NCBI GenBank assembly: GCA_016712345.1
Contig: JADJRH010000001.1
Location: 5,025,001 to 5,089,000, forward strand
Reading direction: 5' to 3'
Source: Polyangiaceae bacterium
GTDB lineage: Bacteria; Myxococcota_A; Polyangia; Polyangiales; Polyangiaceae
Length of the DNA stretch: 64,000 nt
Position numbers and translations under genes: made by a program. Within the stretch, counting starts at the first letter, position 1, and each line of letters begins with the position of its first letter. Positions 37,157 through 45,320 of this stretch are shown here, piece after piece. A model generated the notes under the pieces. It did no database searches. It was not told where the DNA came from and saw only the letters and a list, made by a program, of their open reading frames with translations.

Positions 37157-37227
37157 TGCCGCGTGTCAAAAGTCCTGCCGGACTTTTGTCGCCGCTGGCG
37201 CGGCGTGCTTCGCGCACGCGGCACTAT
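37153..37227. repeat. CTAG-bounded inverted-repeat element C
   Basis: The arms CTAGTGCCGCGTG (37153-37165) and CACGCGGCACTAT (37215-37227) match except for the last base. Inner hairpins AAAAGTCC/GGACTTTT and GCCGC/GCGGC make the element resemble element A in layout. Confidence 0.75.
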
Positions 37228-37275
37228 CTTTTGTCCCATGGGGCTCCGCCCCACACCCCCCGCGCTTGCGCGCGG

Positions 37276-37329
37276 CTAGTTCCGCACGAAGGGGTCAATC
37301 AGGGCCAAACTTCTGAAGAGCGGAACTAG
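37276..37329. repeat. CTAG-bounded inverted-repeat element D
   Basis: The arms CTAGTTCCGC (37276-37285) and GCGGAACTAG (37320-37329) are perfect complements. Compared with elements A and C, the sixth base differs (A, G, T), and the opposite arm differs to match. Confidence 0.8.
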
Positions 37330-37334
37330 AAGAC

Positions 37335-37421
37335 TGTGTACGCATTGCCCGCGGGGTGGAGAGTTAAGCGGAGCCAACGTGTGTACGCGCAGGATGTGTA
37401 CGCAGAGTAACTGCGTACACT
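37335..37421. repeat. Cluster of TGTGTACGC words (four copies, one inverted)
   Basis: Copies are at 37335-37343, 37380-37388 and 37395-37403, with a reverse-complement copy at 37413-37421, just downstream of the hydrolase gene that ends at 37455. No gene is seen between 36957 and 37454. Confidence 0.7.
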
Positions 37422-37454
37422 TAAGTGGCGTACTCTGGAGGCTTGTGATTGGAT

Positions 37455-38933
37455 TTACGGAGACACAAGCGATGAGCCGTAAAACTCCACGTCGTCGATG
37501 ACGAACGATTTGCCCACGGCGTCGGCACCAAACGAAAGTTGAAGCATGGTGACGTTGTCGAGCGACGAGAACGCCGACAGCGGAACGCGGATCGTGCCCA
37601 TGGTGTGCACTTGCGTTGGGCCCGCTCCGTTTCCAAGGCTGAGGGGCTTGGTGGTGGTGATTTCACCGTAGTTGGTGATTGATGCCGGAACTCCCCAGCC
37701 TCCGAACCATTGCGGGCTGTAGAGGTTCACGGACACGTTCGACGCTGGAGCGCCGCTCGCCTGGCCGATTCGAAGGCTGATCCACTTGAAGCCCGTGAGG
37801 TTGGTTTTGCCCGCGGGGAGCGACAATCGCACGTATTGTCCGGCGGCAGCGGGCTGCACAACGAGGGCGTGCGTGTCGTTGAAATACCCGGCGTTCGCCG
37901 GGTCGCCTAAGTCGAGCACGTTGATGTTGCCAAGGTTGGTGTTGGCGGGGACAACGCCGTCTTCGAACGTGCCAATCGTGCGTCGTTTGCCGCCGTCGCG
38001 GAATTGGCTGATGGTCTGTTGACCAGACCAGCCGGCGGGCAACATGTTGTCTCGAATATAGGGGTCGTACCCTTTGTGATCTCCCTTGAGGTGGGACCGC
38101 AAAAAGGTGAGTGTGTACGCTTTGACGGCGTCGCGCGTTTGGTCGGCGATGGGGCTCTCGACGCCAGCGGCGCCGGGGTCGCCGAAGTCGCCGTGATTTG
38201 CGTTTATGAGCAACTTGAACGACTTGTTGAGCGCAAGAGGATCGTTCGCTGGGTCGTTCTGCGAGCCTTGGGCGCCGGCGTTGTCGTAGTGGATGAACGA
38301 ATATTCGGGCGTTTCGTCGTGATCGATGCTGCCGTGAATCGCGAGGTAACCGCGCGTCATGGTGCCGTCGAGATAGAACGGATCGTTGCCATTCTGCGCG
38401 AGGGTCACCACGGCTTTTACTCCAAATACAGGGTGGCCAACCCATTGCGCTGCGAGCTTTCGCGCCGTCCGGCCGCCAAAGCTGTGACCTACGATCGCTA
38501 TGGAAGTGGCGTTGACGTGGCCTACCACCGGGGACGTTGTGAGCACGTAGTCTTCGAGGGTTGCCTCGATGTCTTGCAGGAAGGCCGCCTCTGAGTTGTA
38601 TCGCTCTACGCTGATGGCGATAAACCCGTTCTGGGCCAGGTGGCTGAGCAGATAGTCGTAGTCGCTGTAGCCAAACCCGTTTCCGTGCACCATCACCGCA
38701 AGCGGGTAGGTGGTGTCGGGAACGCAGTCGTTGTCCCTCGGCCAATACAGCTTGAACGACATGTCGCCCTGCGCGCCAGTTTCGGTGCACGGGGAGTTTG
38801 TGTACACGAACGAACTGGGTTGGAGATCCTCGCCGGGGGTTGTTTCAATGAACGTGTCGGCGCCCGTGCTCTCTATGCATCCAGGGAGCGCAGCGAAGGA
38901 TGCAGCGATAAGCCAATGGAGATGTGATTTCAT
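37455..38933 (-). CDS. Alpha/beta-hydrolase lipoprotein with C-terminal beta domain
   Basis: The ATG at 38933 (MKSHLHWLIAASFAALPGCI) gives 492 residues with a lipobox ending at Cys19. The alpha/beta-hydrolase part has YPLAVMVHGNGFGYSDYDYL (oxyanion region), the nucleophile elbow SIAIVGHSFGGRTARKLA (Ser in GHSFGG) and INANHGDFGDPGA, which may hold the catalytic His. It resembles dienelactone/chlorophyllase-type esterases. The last 170 residues form a beta-sandwich-like module (FKWISLRIGQASGAP, FVIDDVEFYG) reminiscent of carbohydrate-binding or PKD-like folds. A secreted esterase is likely; the substrate is unknown. GAGGAT precedes the start. Confidence 0.82.
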   Translation of the reverse strand: MKSHLHWLIAASFAALPGCIESTGADTFIETTPGEDLQPSSFVYTNSPCTETGAQGDMSFKLYWPRDNDCVPDTTYPLAVMVHGNGFGYSDYDYLLSHLAQNGFIAISVERYNSEAAFLQDIEATLEDYVLTTSPVVGHVNATSIAIVGHSFGGRTARKLAAQWVGHPVFGVKAVVTLAQNGNDPFYLDGTMTRGYLAIHGSIDHDETPEYSFIHYDNAGAQGSQNDPANDPLALNKSFKLLINANHGDFGDPGAAGVESPIADQTRDAVKAYTLTFLRSHLKGDHKGYDPYIRDNMLPAGWSGQQTISQFRDGGKRRTIGTFEDGVVPANTNLGNINVLDLGDPANAGYFNDTHALVVQPAAAGQYVRLSLPAGKTNLTGFKWISLRIGQASGAPASNVSVNLYSPQWFGGWGVPASITNYGEITTTKPLSLGNGAGPTQVHTMGTIRVPLSAFSSLDNVTMLQLSFGADAVGKSFVIDDVEFYGSSLVSP

Positions 38934-39153
38934 GATGGATCCTCTAAAAAAGGGATTTGGTGTTGTGTGAGCGATGGGTGTTAGCCCGCTCGGAGAGGGG
39001 AATTGCACGCAACGGGCCAAGCTGAATACGGCGCTCTGATCTCCATTTGAACTGCTGAAAAGCGGGCGATCCCTTTGGCCGAGTTCAAGGCGCGCGGGGG
39101 CTTAGCGCACTTGAATCCGCGGGCCTGCGCACTGGAGTCAGCAGGGCCCTGTT
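38934..39153. other. Upstream region of the hydrolase gene
   Basis: These 220 bases, together with element E (39154-39438), separate the hydrolase gene from the lipoprotein gene upstream on the same strand. I see no gene; the promoter of the hydrolase gene must lie here or in element E. Confidence 0.4.
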
Positions 39154-39438
39154 CTAGAGCACCGATCGGTTTGATTCCGTAACCAAATGGATAGTTCACA
39201 TGTGTACACAACAGGCAAAAGCAAGGCAAGAAGGCCAGGCCCGAAGCTGCTGCCCGGTGACAGACACCCAGTTCGGATCGCGTGGAGGGGGGCCCGCGGC
39301 CGACTTGCTCGGCGCGGGGGAGGAGGCGCGAGCCTCCTCCACTGGGAAAAGACTAGAGCAGCCCGCCGATATTTCTCGGCTTTCTTAAATCACTAATCTT
39401 CTGATTTTACTCACGATTCAAACCAATTGGTGCTCTAG
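39154..39438. repeat. 285-base element E with CTAG-ended 21-base inverted repeats
   Basis: The left end is CTAGAGCACCGATCGGTTTG (39154 on) and the right end, read in complement from 39438, is CTAGAGCACCAATTGGTTTG; the difference is confined to two positions. The interior holds no open reading frame of note but includes GGAGGAGGC/GCCTCCTCC and CCGA/TCGG hairpins near 39297-39340. The right CTAG supplies the stop codon (TAG, complement of 39435-39437) of the lipoprotein gene at 39435-40826. Confidence 0.75.
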
Positions 39439-40826
39439 AAGGTGGTTAAGGCGACGCCTTTGAGGTTTTCGCCGCCGATGGGGTTGGGAGCGACTTGCCA
39501 GGTTCCGTCGGCGTTTAGCCACGCGTGGTGAACCTGTTTGTCGGTGGTGTCGATGTACACAAGCTCGGCGTCGTGTGTACACACTCCTTTGGCGACTGCG
39601 GGGCTTGTGAACGTTGTGCCGGTGCCGACTTGAGCAATGGGGCTCCACATGTCGGTGGCTGTTGTGTACACAGATGCGTACACTTTGTTGTCGGTCCCGT
39701 GAAACGCGAGGATGGCCCCGGAGGTGGTTGGTGCGAGGGCTACGGGGGACAAAGATTCTGCCGTTGAGATTTTTTGTGACGGGGTGTTTGTGGTGCCGTT
39801 TCCCTTTAAAAACCGGAGGGATTTGAGATTGGCGAGTTCTTGAAAAACAACGAGGTAGTTGTCTGAGCCGAGCGCTGCCACACCGGGCGCGAGGTTTTTG
39901 TTGGTGAACTCGCAGTTGTTCATGGCGTCTTTGAAACACGAGGCGGGGAGCTGCCATCCGTTCGCAAAACGCACGCGGAAGAGAGCGTCGTTTCCACCGC
40001 CGTACACCGCGAGCATGTCGGTGGCGCTCGCTGCGAGGCCGGCGATCATGGGTGAAAACACGTTGGCGTCGATTTGAGCGGGCAACGTCCACATGGTGGC
40101 CGGATCCCACGTTGTTTGGAACGGATGGTCTGTGCCGGCACCCACCGCGCCTTGGAAAAGAACCTGCGCGTCGCCGTTGAGTACCGCCGCCGCGGGGGGC
40201 GCTTTGGTGGTGGCCATGGGTACATTGGCCGGTGCGCCGCAGGTGCCCGAAAGCTCCACGTACCGGAGCGATCCCATTCCAGGTTGCGGACCTTCGTAAA
40301 AGACGCCCACACCCGCGGTGGCGGAGGTGAGAACCGCGGCGGGTCGCGAGCCGTTGCCGCTCGTGGCAGAAGATGTGAACATCCACGCGGGATCGGCAAA
40401 CGTGCCGCAAAAAACGGCTGTATCGGCGGTTGCAAAAACGAAAAGCGGATCGGTGCAAACGGGTTGTGTACTCGTTGTGGTGGTTCCGCCGGTTCCGCCG
40501 CCGCCGGTTGTGGACGACGAGGAAATCACTCCGCCGGTGCCGCCCGTGGATGTTGTGAATCCGCCCGATCCACCGGTGTTTGCCGAAGTGGAAGACGTGT
40601 GTACACCTCCAGTACCACCGCCTCCCGAAGACGATGTGGATGCGGATGAAGTTGTGGATGACGTTGTGGAGCCGCCCGAGCCGCCCGTGGAAGACGTGGA
40701 ATCTGTCCCGGTGGTGGATGAGCCGCCCGTGGCGACGGTGAGGTCATTTTTCTCGTAGAGAAGTTGGCAGCCGAAAGCGGCGGGCGAACAAAGCACAAGG
40801 GCAAACATCGGCGATCGGCAAAACAT
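39435..40826 (-). CDS. Surface lipoprotein with Gly/Ser/Thr linker and propeller-like domain
   Basis: The 463-residue product has a lipoprotein signal (FALVLCSPAAFGCQ, Cys20). A linker of about 95 residues is built of Gly, Ser and Thr (GGSGGSTTSSTTSSAS and similar). The C-terminal 340 residues contain repeated short strands such as GVGVFYEGPQPGMGSLRYV, DMLAVYGGGNDALFRVRFA and GAILAFHGTDNKVYASVY, suggesting a lectin-like or six-bladed propeller. The function is unknown. Similar linker-bearing lipoproteins occur elsewhere in the window (50840, 59324). The stop codon is formed by the CTAG end of repeat element E. Confidence 0.78.
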   Translation of the reverse strand: MFCRSPMFALVLCSPAAFGCQLLYEKNDLTVATGGSSTTGTDSTSSTGGSGGSTTSSTTSSASTSSSGGGGTGGVHTSSTSANTGGSGGFTTSTGGTGGVISSSSTTGGGGTGGTTTTSTQPVCTDPLFVFATADTAVFCGTFADPAWMFTSSATSGNGSRPAAVLTSATAGVGVFYEGPQPGMGSLRYVELSGTCGAPANVPMATTKAPPAAAVLNGDAQVLFQGAVGAGTDHPFQTTWDPATMWTLPAQIDANVFSPMIAGLAASATDMLAVYGGGNDALFRVRFANGWQLPASCFKDAMNNCEFTNKNLAPGVAALGSDNYLVVFQELANLKSLRFLKGNGTTNTPSQKISTAESLSPVALAPTTSGAILAFHGTDNKVYASVYTTATDMWSPIAQVGTGTTFTSPAVAKGVCTHDAELVYIDTTDKQVHHAWLNADGTWQVAPNPIGGENLKGVALTTF

Positions 40827-40970
40827 CGCGGCTCCACGTCTTTGAGGCGCGCGAAGATTCGCGCAAATAAGTTTTTAGGCGACGCGCTCGCACACGGGAA
40901 GAGGCACGATTTTACGAAACGCCCGAAGCGACGGTGCGCGGCGCAAAAACATGGGTATTCTGCGAACCGC

Positions 40971-42320
40971 ATGCACGACGAGCGGACGCTGCCGTTCACC
41001 GTTGCCCCGGCTACTGAAGCGAAACTGTCCATTCGCAAAGTTCGCTTGGAGGTAGTTCGAGGCCCGGATCAGGGCTTGGTTGTCGACGTGGCCGGCACCG
41101 AAGCCCGCATTGGATCGGGCAAAACATGTGATTTGGTGCTGCGCGACCCCACTGTCAGTCGCATGCATCTGCTCGTGCGTGTGGAGGGCGACGCCATTCG
41201 CGTGAGCGACGCGGGCAGTCGAAACGGTACGCTGCTCGACAACATTCGCGTGGCCGATGCGTGGGCGCGGCCCGATTCAACAATTACGATCGGGGCCACA
41301 ACGCTGCGCCTTCGCATGTCGCAGGACATGGCTGAATTGCCGCTTTCAAGGCGCGATCGGTTGGGTGGGCTGATTGGGCAGAGCATTCCAATGAGGCGCA
41401 TTTTTGCGCTGCTCGAAAGGATCGCGCCCACAGACACAACGGTGCTTGTCGAGGGTGAAACCGGCACCGGCAAAGAGTTGGTTGCCGAAGCGCTGCATGA
41501 TGAAAGCCCGCGCGCCAAAGGGGCTTTTATTGTTTTTGATTGCTCGGCGGCGAGCGCCACGTTGATTGAGAGTGAACTGTTTGGTCACGTGCGCGGATCG
41601 TTTACGGGCGCGACTGGAGATCGGCCCGGCGCTTTTGAAGCGGCCAACGGCGGCACTTTGTTCTTGGATGAAATTGGTGAATTGCCGCTGGATCTTCAGC
41701 CAAAACTGCTTCGCGCTCTTGAAAATCGCGAGGTGCGGCGCGTGGGTTCAAACACGGCGCACAAAGTGGATGTACGCATTGTGGCGGCGACCAATCGATC
41801 GCTCGTTCATGAAGTGGATCGGGGTCGTTTCCGCGAAGATTTGTATTACAGGCTCGCGGTTGTCCCTGTGCGCTTGCCACCGTTGCGTGAGCGATTGGGC
41901 GACGTGCCGCTGCTCGTTCGTCACTTTGAAGAAAAGCTTCGCAGGCCGGGTCAGCCCGAGTTGCCCGAGAGCGTTGTGGACGATTTTTGCGAGCGATCGT
42001 GGCCCGGCAACGTGCGTGAATTGCGAAACGCCGTCGCGAGGGCGATCTCGATTGGTACACTTTCGGCAACGCCGCCCGGGGTTGCACCCGTTGCCGCGCC
42101 GGTCGCTCCGCCCGCATCGCGACCGGGTGATGCGGCGCTGGCGATCGATCTTTCGGAGCCTTTGTTTGTGGGGCGCGAGCGCGTGGCCGAAGCGTTTGAG
42201 CGCGAGTACCTCGCTGCGGCGCTCAAACAAACAGGTGGCAACGTGTCGCGCGCCGCCGAGATCGCCGGTGTAAATCGCAAGTTCATTCAGCGAGCGATGA
42301 AGCGTTTCGGATCGTTATAG
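40971..42320 (+). CDS. FHA-domain sigma54-dependent transcriptional activator
   Basis: The 449 residues comprise an N-terminal FHA domain (about 24-115: IGSGKTCDLVLRDPTVSRMH, GSRNGTLLDN), which binds phosphothreonine; an AAA+ sigma54 activation domain with Walker A GETGTGKE (162-169) and Walker B GGTLFLDEIGELP; and a C-terminal Fis-type helix-turn-helix (NVSRAAEIAGVNRKFIQRAM). The sigma54 contact loop reads GSFTGA (210-215) instead of GAFTGA, a tolerated variant. No receiver domain is present, so input probably comes from Ser/Thr kinases, of which three are encoded nearby. The ATG at 40971 was chosen where FHA-type sequence begins; the upstream open frame overlaps the divergent lipoprotein gene. 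Confidence 0.93.
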   Translation: MHDERTLPFTVAPATEAKLSIRKVRLEVVRGPDQGLVVDVAGTEARIGSGKTCDLVLRDPTVSRMHLLVRVEGDAIRVSDAGSRNGTLLDNIRVADAWARPDSTITIGATTLRLRMSQDMAELPLSRRDRLGGLIGQSIPMRRIFALLERIAPTDTTVLVEGETGTGKELVAEALHDESPRAKGAFIVFDCSAASATLIESELFGHVRGSFTGATGDRPGAFEAANGGTLFLDEIGELPLDLQPKLLRALENREVRRVGSNTAHKVDVRIVAATNRSLVHEVDRGRFREDLYYRLAVVPVRLPPLRERLGDVPLLVRHFEEKLRRPGQPELPESVVDDFCERSWPGNVRELRNAVARAISIGTLSATPPGVAPVAAPVAPPASRPGDAALAIDLSEPLFVGRERVAEAFEREYLAAALKQTGGNVSRAAEIAGVNRKFIQRAMKRFGSL

Positions 42321-42386
42321 GCGACTGAGGGACACGGAGGACCAACGTGACTCCGACCGACCTACGTCGTTGAGTACGCTTCATGT

Positions 42387-42437
42387 TGTGTACGCACTAA
42401 ATGTGTACGCACTAAATGTGTGCGCAATTGTGTACGC
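42387..42437. repeat. Cluster of TGTGTACGC words (four copies)
   Basis: Copies lie at 42387-42395, 42402-42410, 42417-42425 (one mismatch, TGTGTGCGC) and 42429-42437. The first three are spaced exactly 15 bases apart, with CACTAAA between. The cluster sits between convergent genes. Confidence 0.75.
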
Positions 42438-42441
42438 ACCG

Positions 42442-43572
42442 CTAAAATTGAAAGCGCACTGCGCCGCCCGTAGGCCCCAAGATCAGCGTGGGCCGCTTGG
42501 CTTGTTTTGCAGGTGATGCGGCGCCGGGCGCGGGCGGACTTCCAATCGAAACGCTGATTCCGTAAACGCCCATGACGGCGCCCACCGCGGCCACAACGAA
42601 CGAAATGTCGGCCACCACCGCGAGAGCATCGGCGGTGTTGTAGAGCGACTCCGCCTGTTTTCGCGTTTCTTCGTTGGGGCATTTTCCGAGCGGACACAGG
42701 TTGTTGTTGGCCTGATTGGCCTGCGAAAGAGCGAGCGCGCCGGTGATCGCGCCTGTGAGTAAACCCACGCCGGCGATCGCAAATCCGGCGGGAACCAAAG
42801 GTGAAAGCGACGGCGGTGGTGGAGGAAGCGCCGTTACGGTTGGCAGCGGCGGCGGCTCGTTCAACTTGGCGAGAACGAGAGCCACTTGGCCACGATCGCT
42901 TTCGCGAAGTTCAACATCCACCGACGACGCGGCGTGGCCCTCTGCGGTGGCGAGCACGCGGTATTTTCCGGGTGGAAGCAACACGGGATTCGCCAGCTCG
43001 GCCAGTGTGAACTTGCGATCGCCTACCGCCACGGTCACCGCGGCTCCCGGCACGGCCAACTTCACGGTGACGCGCAACGTTGGGACGCGCGCTTCGAGCG
43101 CTGAAATAAGCTTTTTTGCTTCTTCGCGCGCTTCGACGAACGGCTCCGGCTCACCTTCCACGGCCTGAGAGGTTGCCACCGCCTTCATCGCTTCATACGC
43201 GGGGTAAACGCGGCCCAATTTGCTCAGCGTTTTGGCGACTTCAATGCCCGTTGTGGGCACATGCATGATGGCGTCTGCGGCCTGGTATGCGGCCAGTGCA
43301 CCCTCCAGATCTTTCGCGTCGAGCTTTTCGTCGCCTTCGTCCATCAACGTTTTGGCGCGCGCGCGATCTTGAGGTGAAGGCGTGTTGGGTACACTTGGAG
43401 CATTGGGCGCGCCGGCCGGGCTTGCCGTTGCATCCGGCGCCGACGTTGCGACGGGCGCGGAGGTGGCCGTGGGCGCGGCAGTTGCGGTTGCGCTCGCCGT
43501 TGGCTTTGCGGGCTGCGCGGCGGCGGCGGTTGAAAGTGCAAAACACGAAAGAGCGATCCAAAAAGGGCGCAT
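42442..43572 (-). CDS. Exported TPR/PEGA-like protein with C-terminal membrane segments
   Basis: The ATG at 43572 (MRPFWIALSCFALSTAAAAQ) opens with a signal peptide and gives 376 residues. An Ala/Thr/Pro linker is followed by TPR-like helices (MDEGDEKLDAKDLEGALAAY), a PEGA-like beta domain (LPPGKYRVLATAEGHAASSV), then two hydrophobic segments (PAGFAIAGVGLLTGAITGAL and ISFVVAAVGAVMGVYGISV). It parallels the protein at 13851-14882 in build and in lying next to a kinase gene: the kinase gene upstream ends at 43629. A role in envelope signalling is inferred. Confidence 0.75.
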   Translation of the reverse strand: MRPFWIALSCFALSTAAAAQPAKPTASATATAAPTATSAPVATSAPDATASPAGAPNAPSVPNTPSPQDRARAKTLMDEGDEKLDAKDLEGALAAYQAADAIMHVPTTGIEVAKTLSKLGRVYPAYEAMKAVATSQAVEGEPEPFVEAREEAKKLISALEARVPTLRVTVKLAVPGAAVTVAVGDRKFTLAELANPVLLPPGKYRVLATAEGHAASSVDVELRESDRGQVALVLAKLNEPPPLPTVTALPPPPPSLSPLVPAGFAIAGVGLLTGAITGALALSQANQANNNLCPLGKCPNEETRKQAESLYNTADALAVVADISFVVAAVGAVMGVYGISVSIGSPPAPGAASPAKQAKRPTLILGPTGGAVRFQF

Positions 43573-43628
43573 CACAGGATTGGGGGCGGACTGCACGTGC
43601 GGGCGGAAAACAACTCGCATGGGCCGAA

Positions 43629-45137
43629 TCAAAAGCCTCGGTCTTTTTTCTTTTTCTTGGTGGTGGTGGTTGTGGTGACTGCCGGCGCTGCCGATTTCGT
43701 TCCCGTCGCGGTGCCGGGCGGTTCGCTCGCCGGCGCCGTGGCCGATGCACCGGCGCTTGCCGAAGCGGTCACCGCGGGCGCGAGTGTACTCACTGTTTCG
43801 CTCGGTGTACTCACTGAGGTTGCTGCCGTTTCAATGGGAGAAGTTGCGTTTGCACCGTTTTTTTCGGGCTGCGAGAGCACGCCGACAGTGATCGCTCCCA
43901 AAACAGCCACGCCCGCGATCACCGCTCCGTACAGCTTGGTGCGTCGTGGTTGCAGTTCAATCTGCGTGACGGTGCCGTGAGCGAGCGTGGGCTCGCCCAT
44001 TGTCAGCGGTGTGTCGAGCGCTTTGTTTGATGCGCCGTTGGGCGACCCGCCGCTCGCCGATGCGCCGTTCGTCACCGCCGCCGCTCCGTCGGGTCGCGTT
44101 GCGCGTTCATCCTGTTCAGCGGGTTTGTCCGCCGCGGTTGGGTGTTCGTCCGCCGCCTCGCTTGAAGATGGTGTTGCTCCGGGTGTGAAGTCATGCGCCG
44201 CCGGAGCCAACTTCGCCACCGCCGATACAGCGCGTTCACCGGTGTTTCGAAGGGAGAATACAGCGCTGTCGCTCACCGCCGGGAGCGGCTCATCTTTCGC
44301 GGCCGCTTCAAAACAGAGCGCCATCTCTTTTGCCGAAACGAAACGCTCCGTCGGCTTTCGAGCGAACGCGCGGGCAAACCAAACATCAAGCATTGTCGGC
44401 AATCCCGCCTCACGCGTTGTGACCCTTGTGTACGCAGCCTTGTCGATCGCGATCGCTACGGCGCCCACCGATTCACCTTCAAACGGCAGCTCGCCCGTCA
44501 GGCATTTGTAGGCGACCACCGCGAGCGACCACAGGTCATTTTGCGGATCGGCTTCACGCGGCCGTTCGATTTGCTCGGGGCTCACATAGTGCGGTGTCCC
44601 AATGATCTGACCCGTCATTGTGACTTGTTGGTCCACATCGCCCACGTGTTTGGCGATACCAAAATCAAGGATTTTAACGAACAGCTCGCCGTCTTGCTCC
44701 ATCAAGAAAATGTTGCCCGGCTTGATGTCGCGATGAACAACGCCCGCCGCGTGCGCCCGCGAAAGACCGCGCGCCACCTGCGTCACAACCTTCACCGTTT
44801 CGCTCAAATGGAGCTTCTTTTCTCGGAGAATGCGCGTTCGCAGATCTTCTCCATCGAGAAGCTCCATCACGATGTACGGCACGCCGTCGGCCGTCACCCC
44901 GTGATCAAAAATCTGAACGGCGTGCGGACTTTTGATGCGCGCCGACGACACCGCTTCGCGCGTAAATCGCGCCAAAAACCCTTGGTCTCCGATCAGCGCA
45001 TCGGAAACGAATTTCACCGCCACTTCGGTGTGCAACGTCAGATGTTCCGCTCGCCACACGCTGCCCATCCCTCCGCGAGAAAGCGGACGGATCAGCCGCA
45101 CGTTTTGGCCGATCGAAGCACCCGGATGAATGCCCAC
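43629..45137 (-). CDS. Transmembrane serine/threonine protein kinase
   Basis: The 502-residue product has a complete kinase domain: LSRGGMGSVWRAEH (glycine loop), VAVKFVSDAL (catalytic Lys), GVVHRDIKPGNIFLM, VKILDFGIAKHVG and GTPHYVSPEQIERP. A Pro/Ala/Asp-rich linker is followed by one membrane span (LYGAVIAGVAVLGAITVGVL, about residue 400) and an Ala/Thr/Ser-rich exported tail ending in a basic Lys cluster. It is upstream of the TPR/PEGA gene on the same strand. No sensor domain is recognised. Confidence 0.92.
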   Translation of the reverse strand: MGIHPGASIGQNVRLIRPLSRGGMGSVWRAEHLTLHTEVAVKFVSDALIGDQGFLARFTREAVSSARIKSPHAVQIFDHGVTADGVPYIVMELLDGEDLRTRILREKKLHLSETVKVVTQVARGLSRAHAAGVVHRDIKPGNIFLMEQDGELFVKILDFGIAKHVGDVDQQVTMTGQIIGTPHYVSPEQIERPREADPQNDLWSLAVVAYKCLTGELPFEGESVGAVAIAIDKAAYTRVTTREAGLPTMLDVWFARAFARKPTERFVSAKEMALCFEAAAKDEPLPAVSDSAVFSLRNTGERAVSAVAKLAPAAHDFTPGATPSSSEAADEHPTAADKPAEQDERATRPDGAAAVTNGASASGGSPNGASNKALDTPLTMGEPTLAHGTVTQIELQPRRTKLYGAVIAGVAVLGAITVGVLSQPEKNGANATSPIETAATSVSTPSETVSTLAPAVTASASAGASATAPASEPPGTATGTKSAAPAVTTTTTTKKKKKDRGF

Positions 45138-45320
45138 GCGGCAACCGTACCACGGCCCGGCGACAGAACAGCGACGCGCAAACCCTTCAATGCGCGCCCC
45201 GCGACCGGCTGTCGGCAGAACAGCGATCCATCGAACCCGTCAACGCGCCCCGCCGAATTATGACGCAATGCGCCGTCGAACCCATTGGCTCACATTCCGC
45301 GACCGTGCCATGGTCGCTCC

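Noticed and set aside
39154..39438. Element E as an insertion sequence
   Set aside because: It is only 285 bases, with no transposase-like open frame, so it is reported as a repeat element only.
40764..40970. N-terminal extension of the FHA-sigma54 activator
   Set aside because: It overlaps the 5' end of the divergent lipoprotein gene and is Lys/Arg-rich without homology; the ATG at 40971 starts just before the FHA domain.
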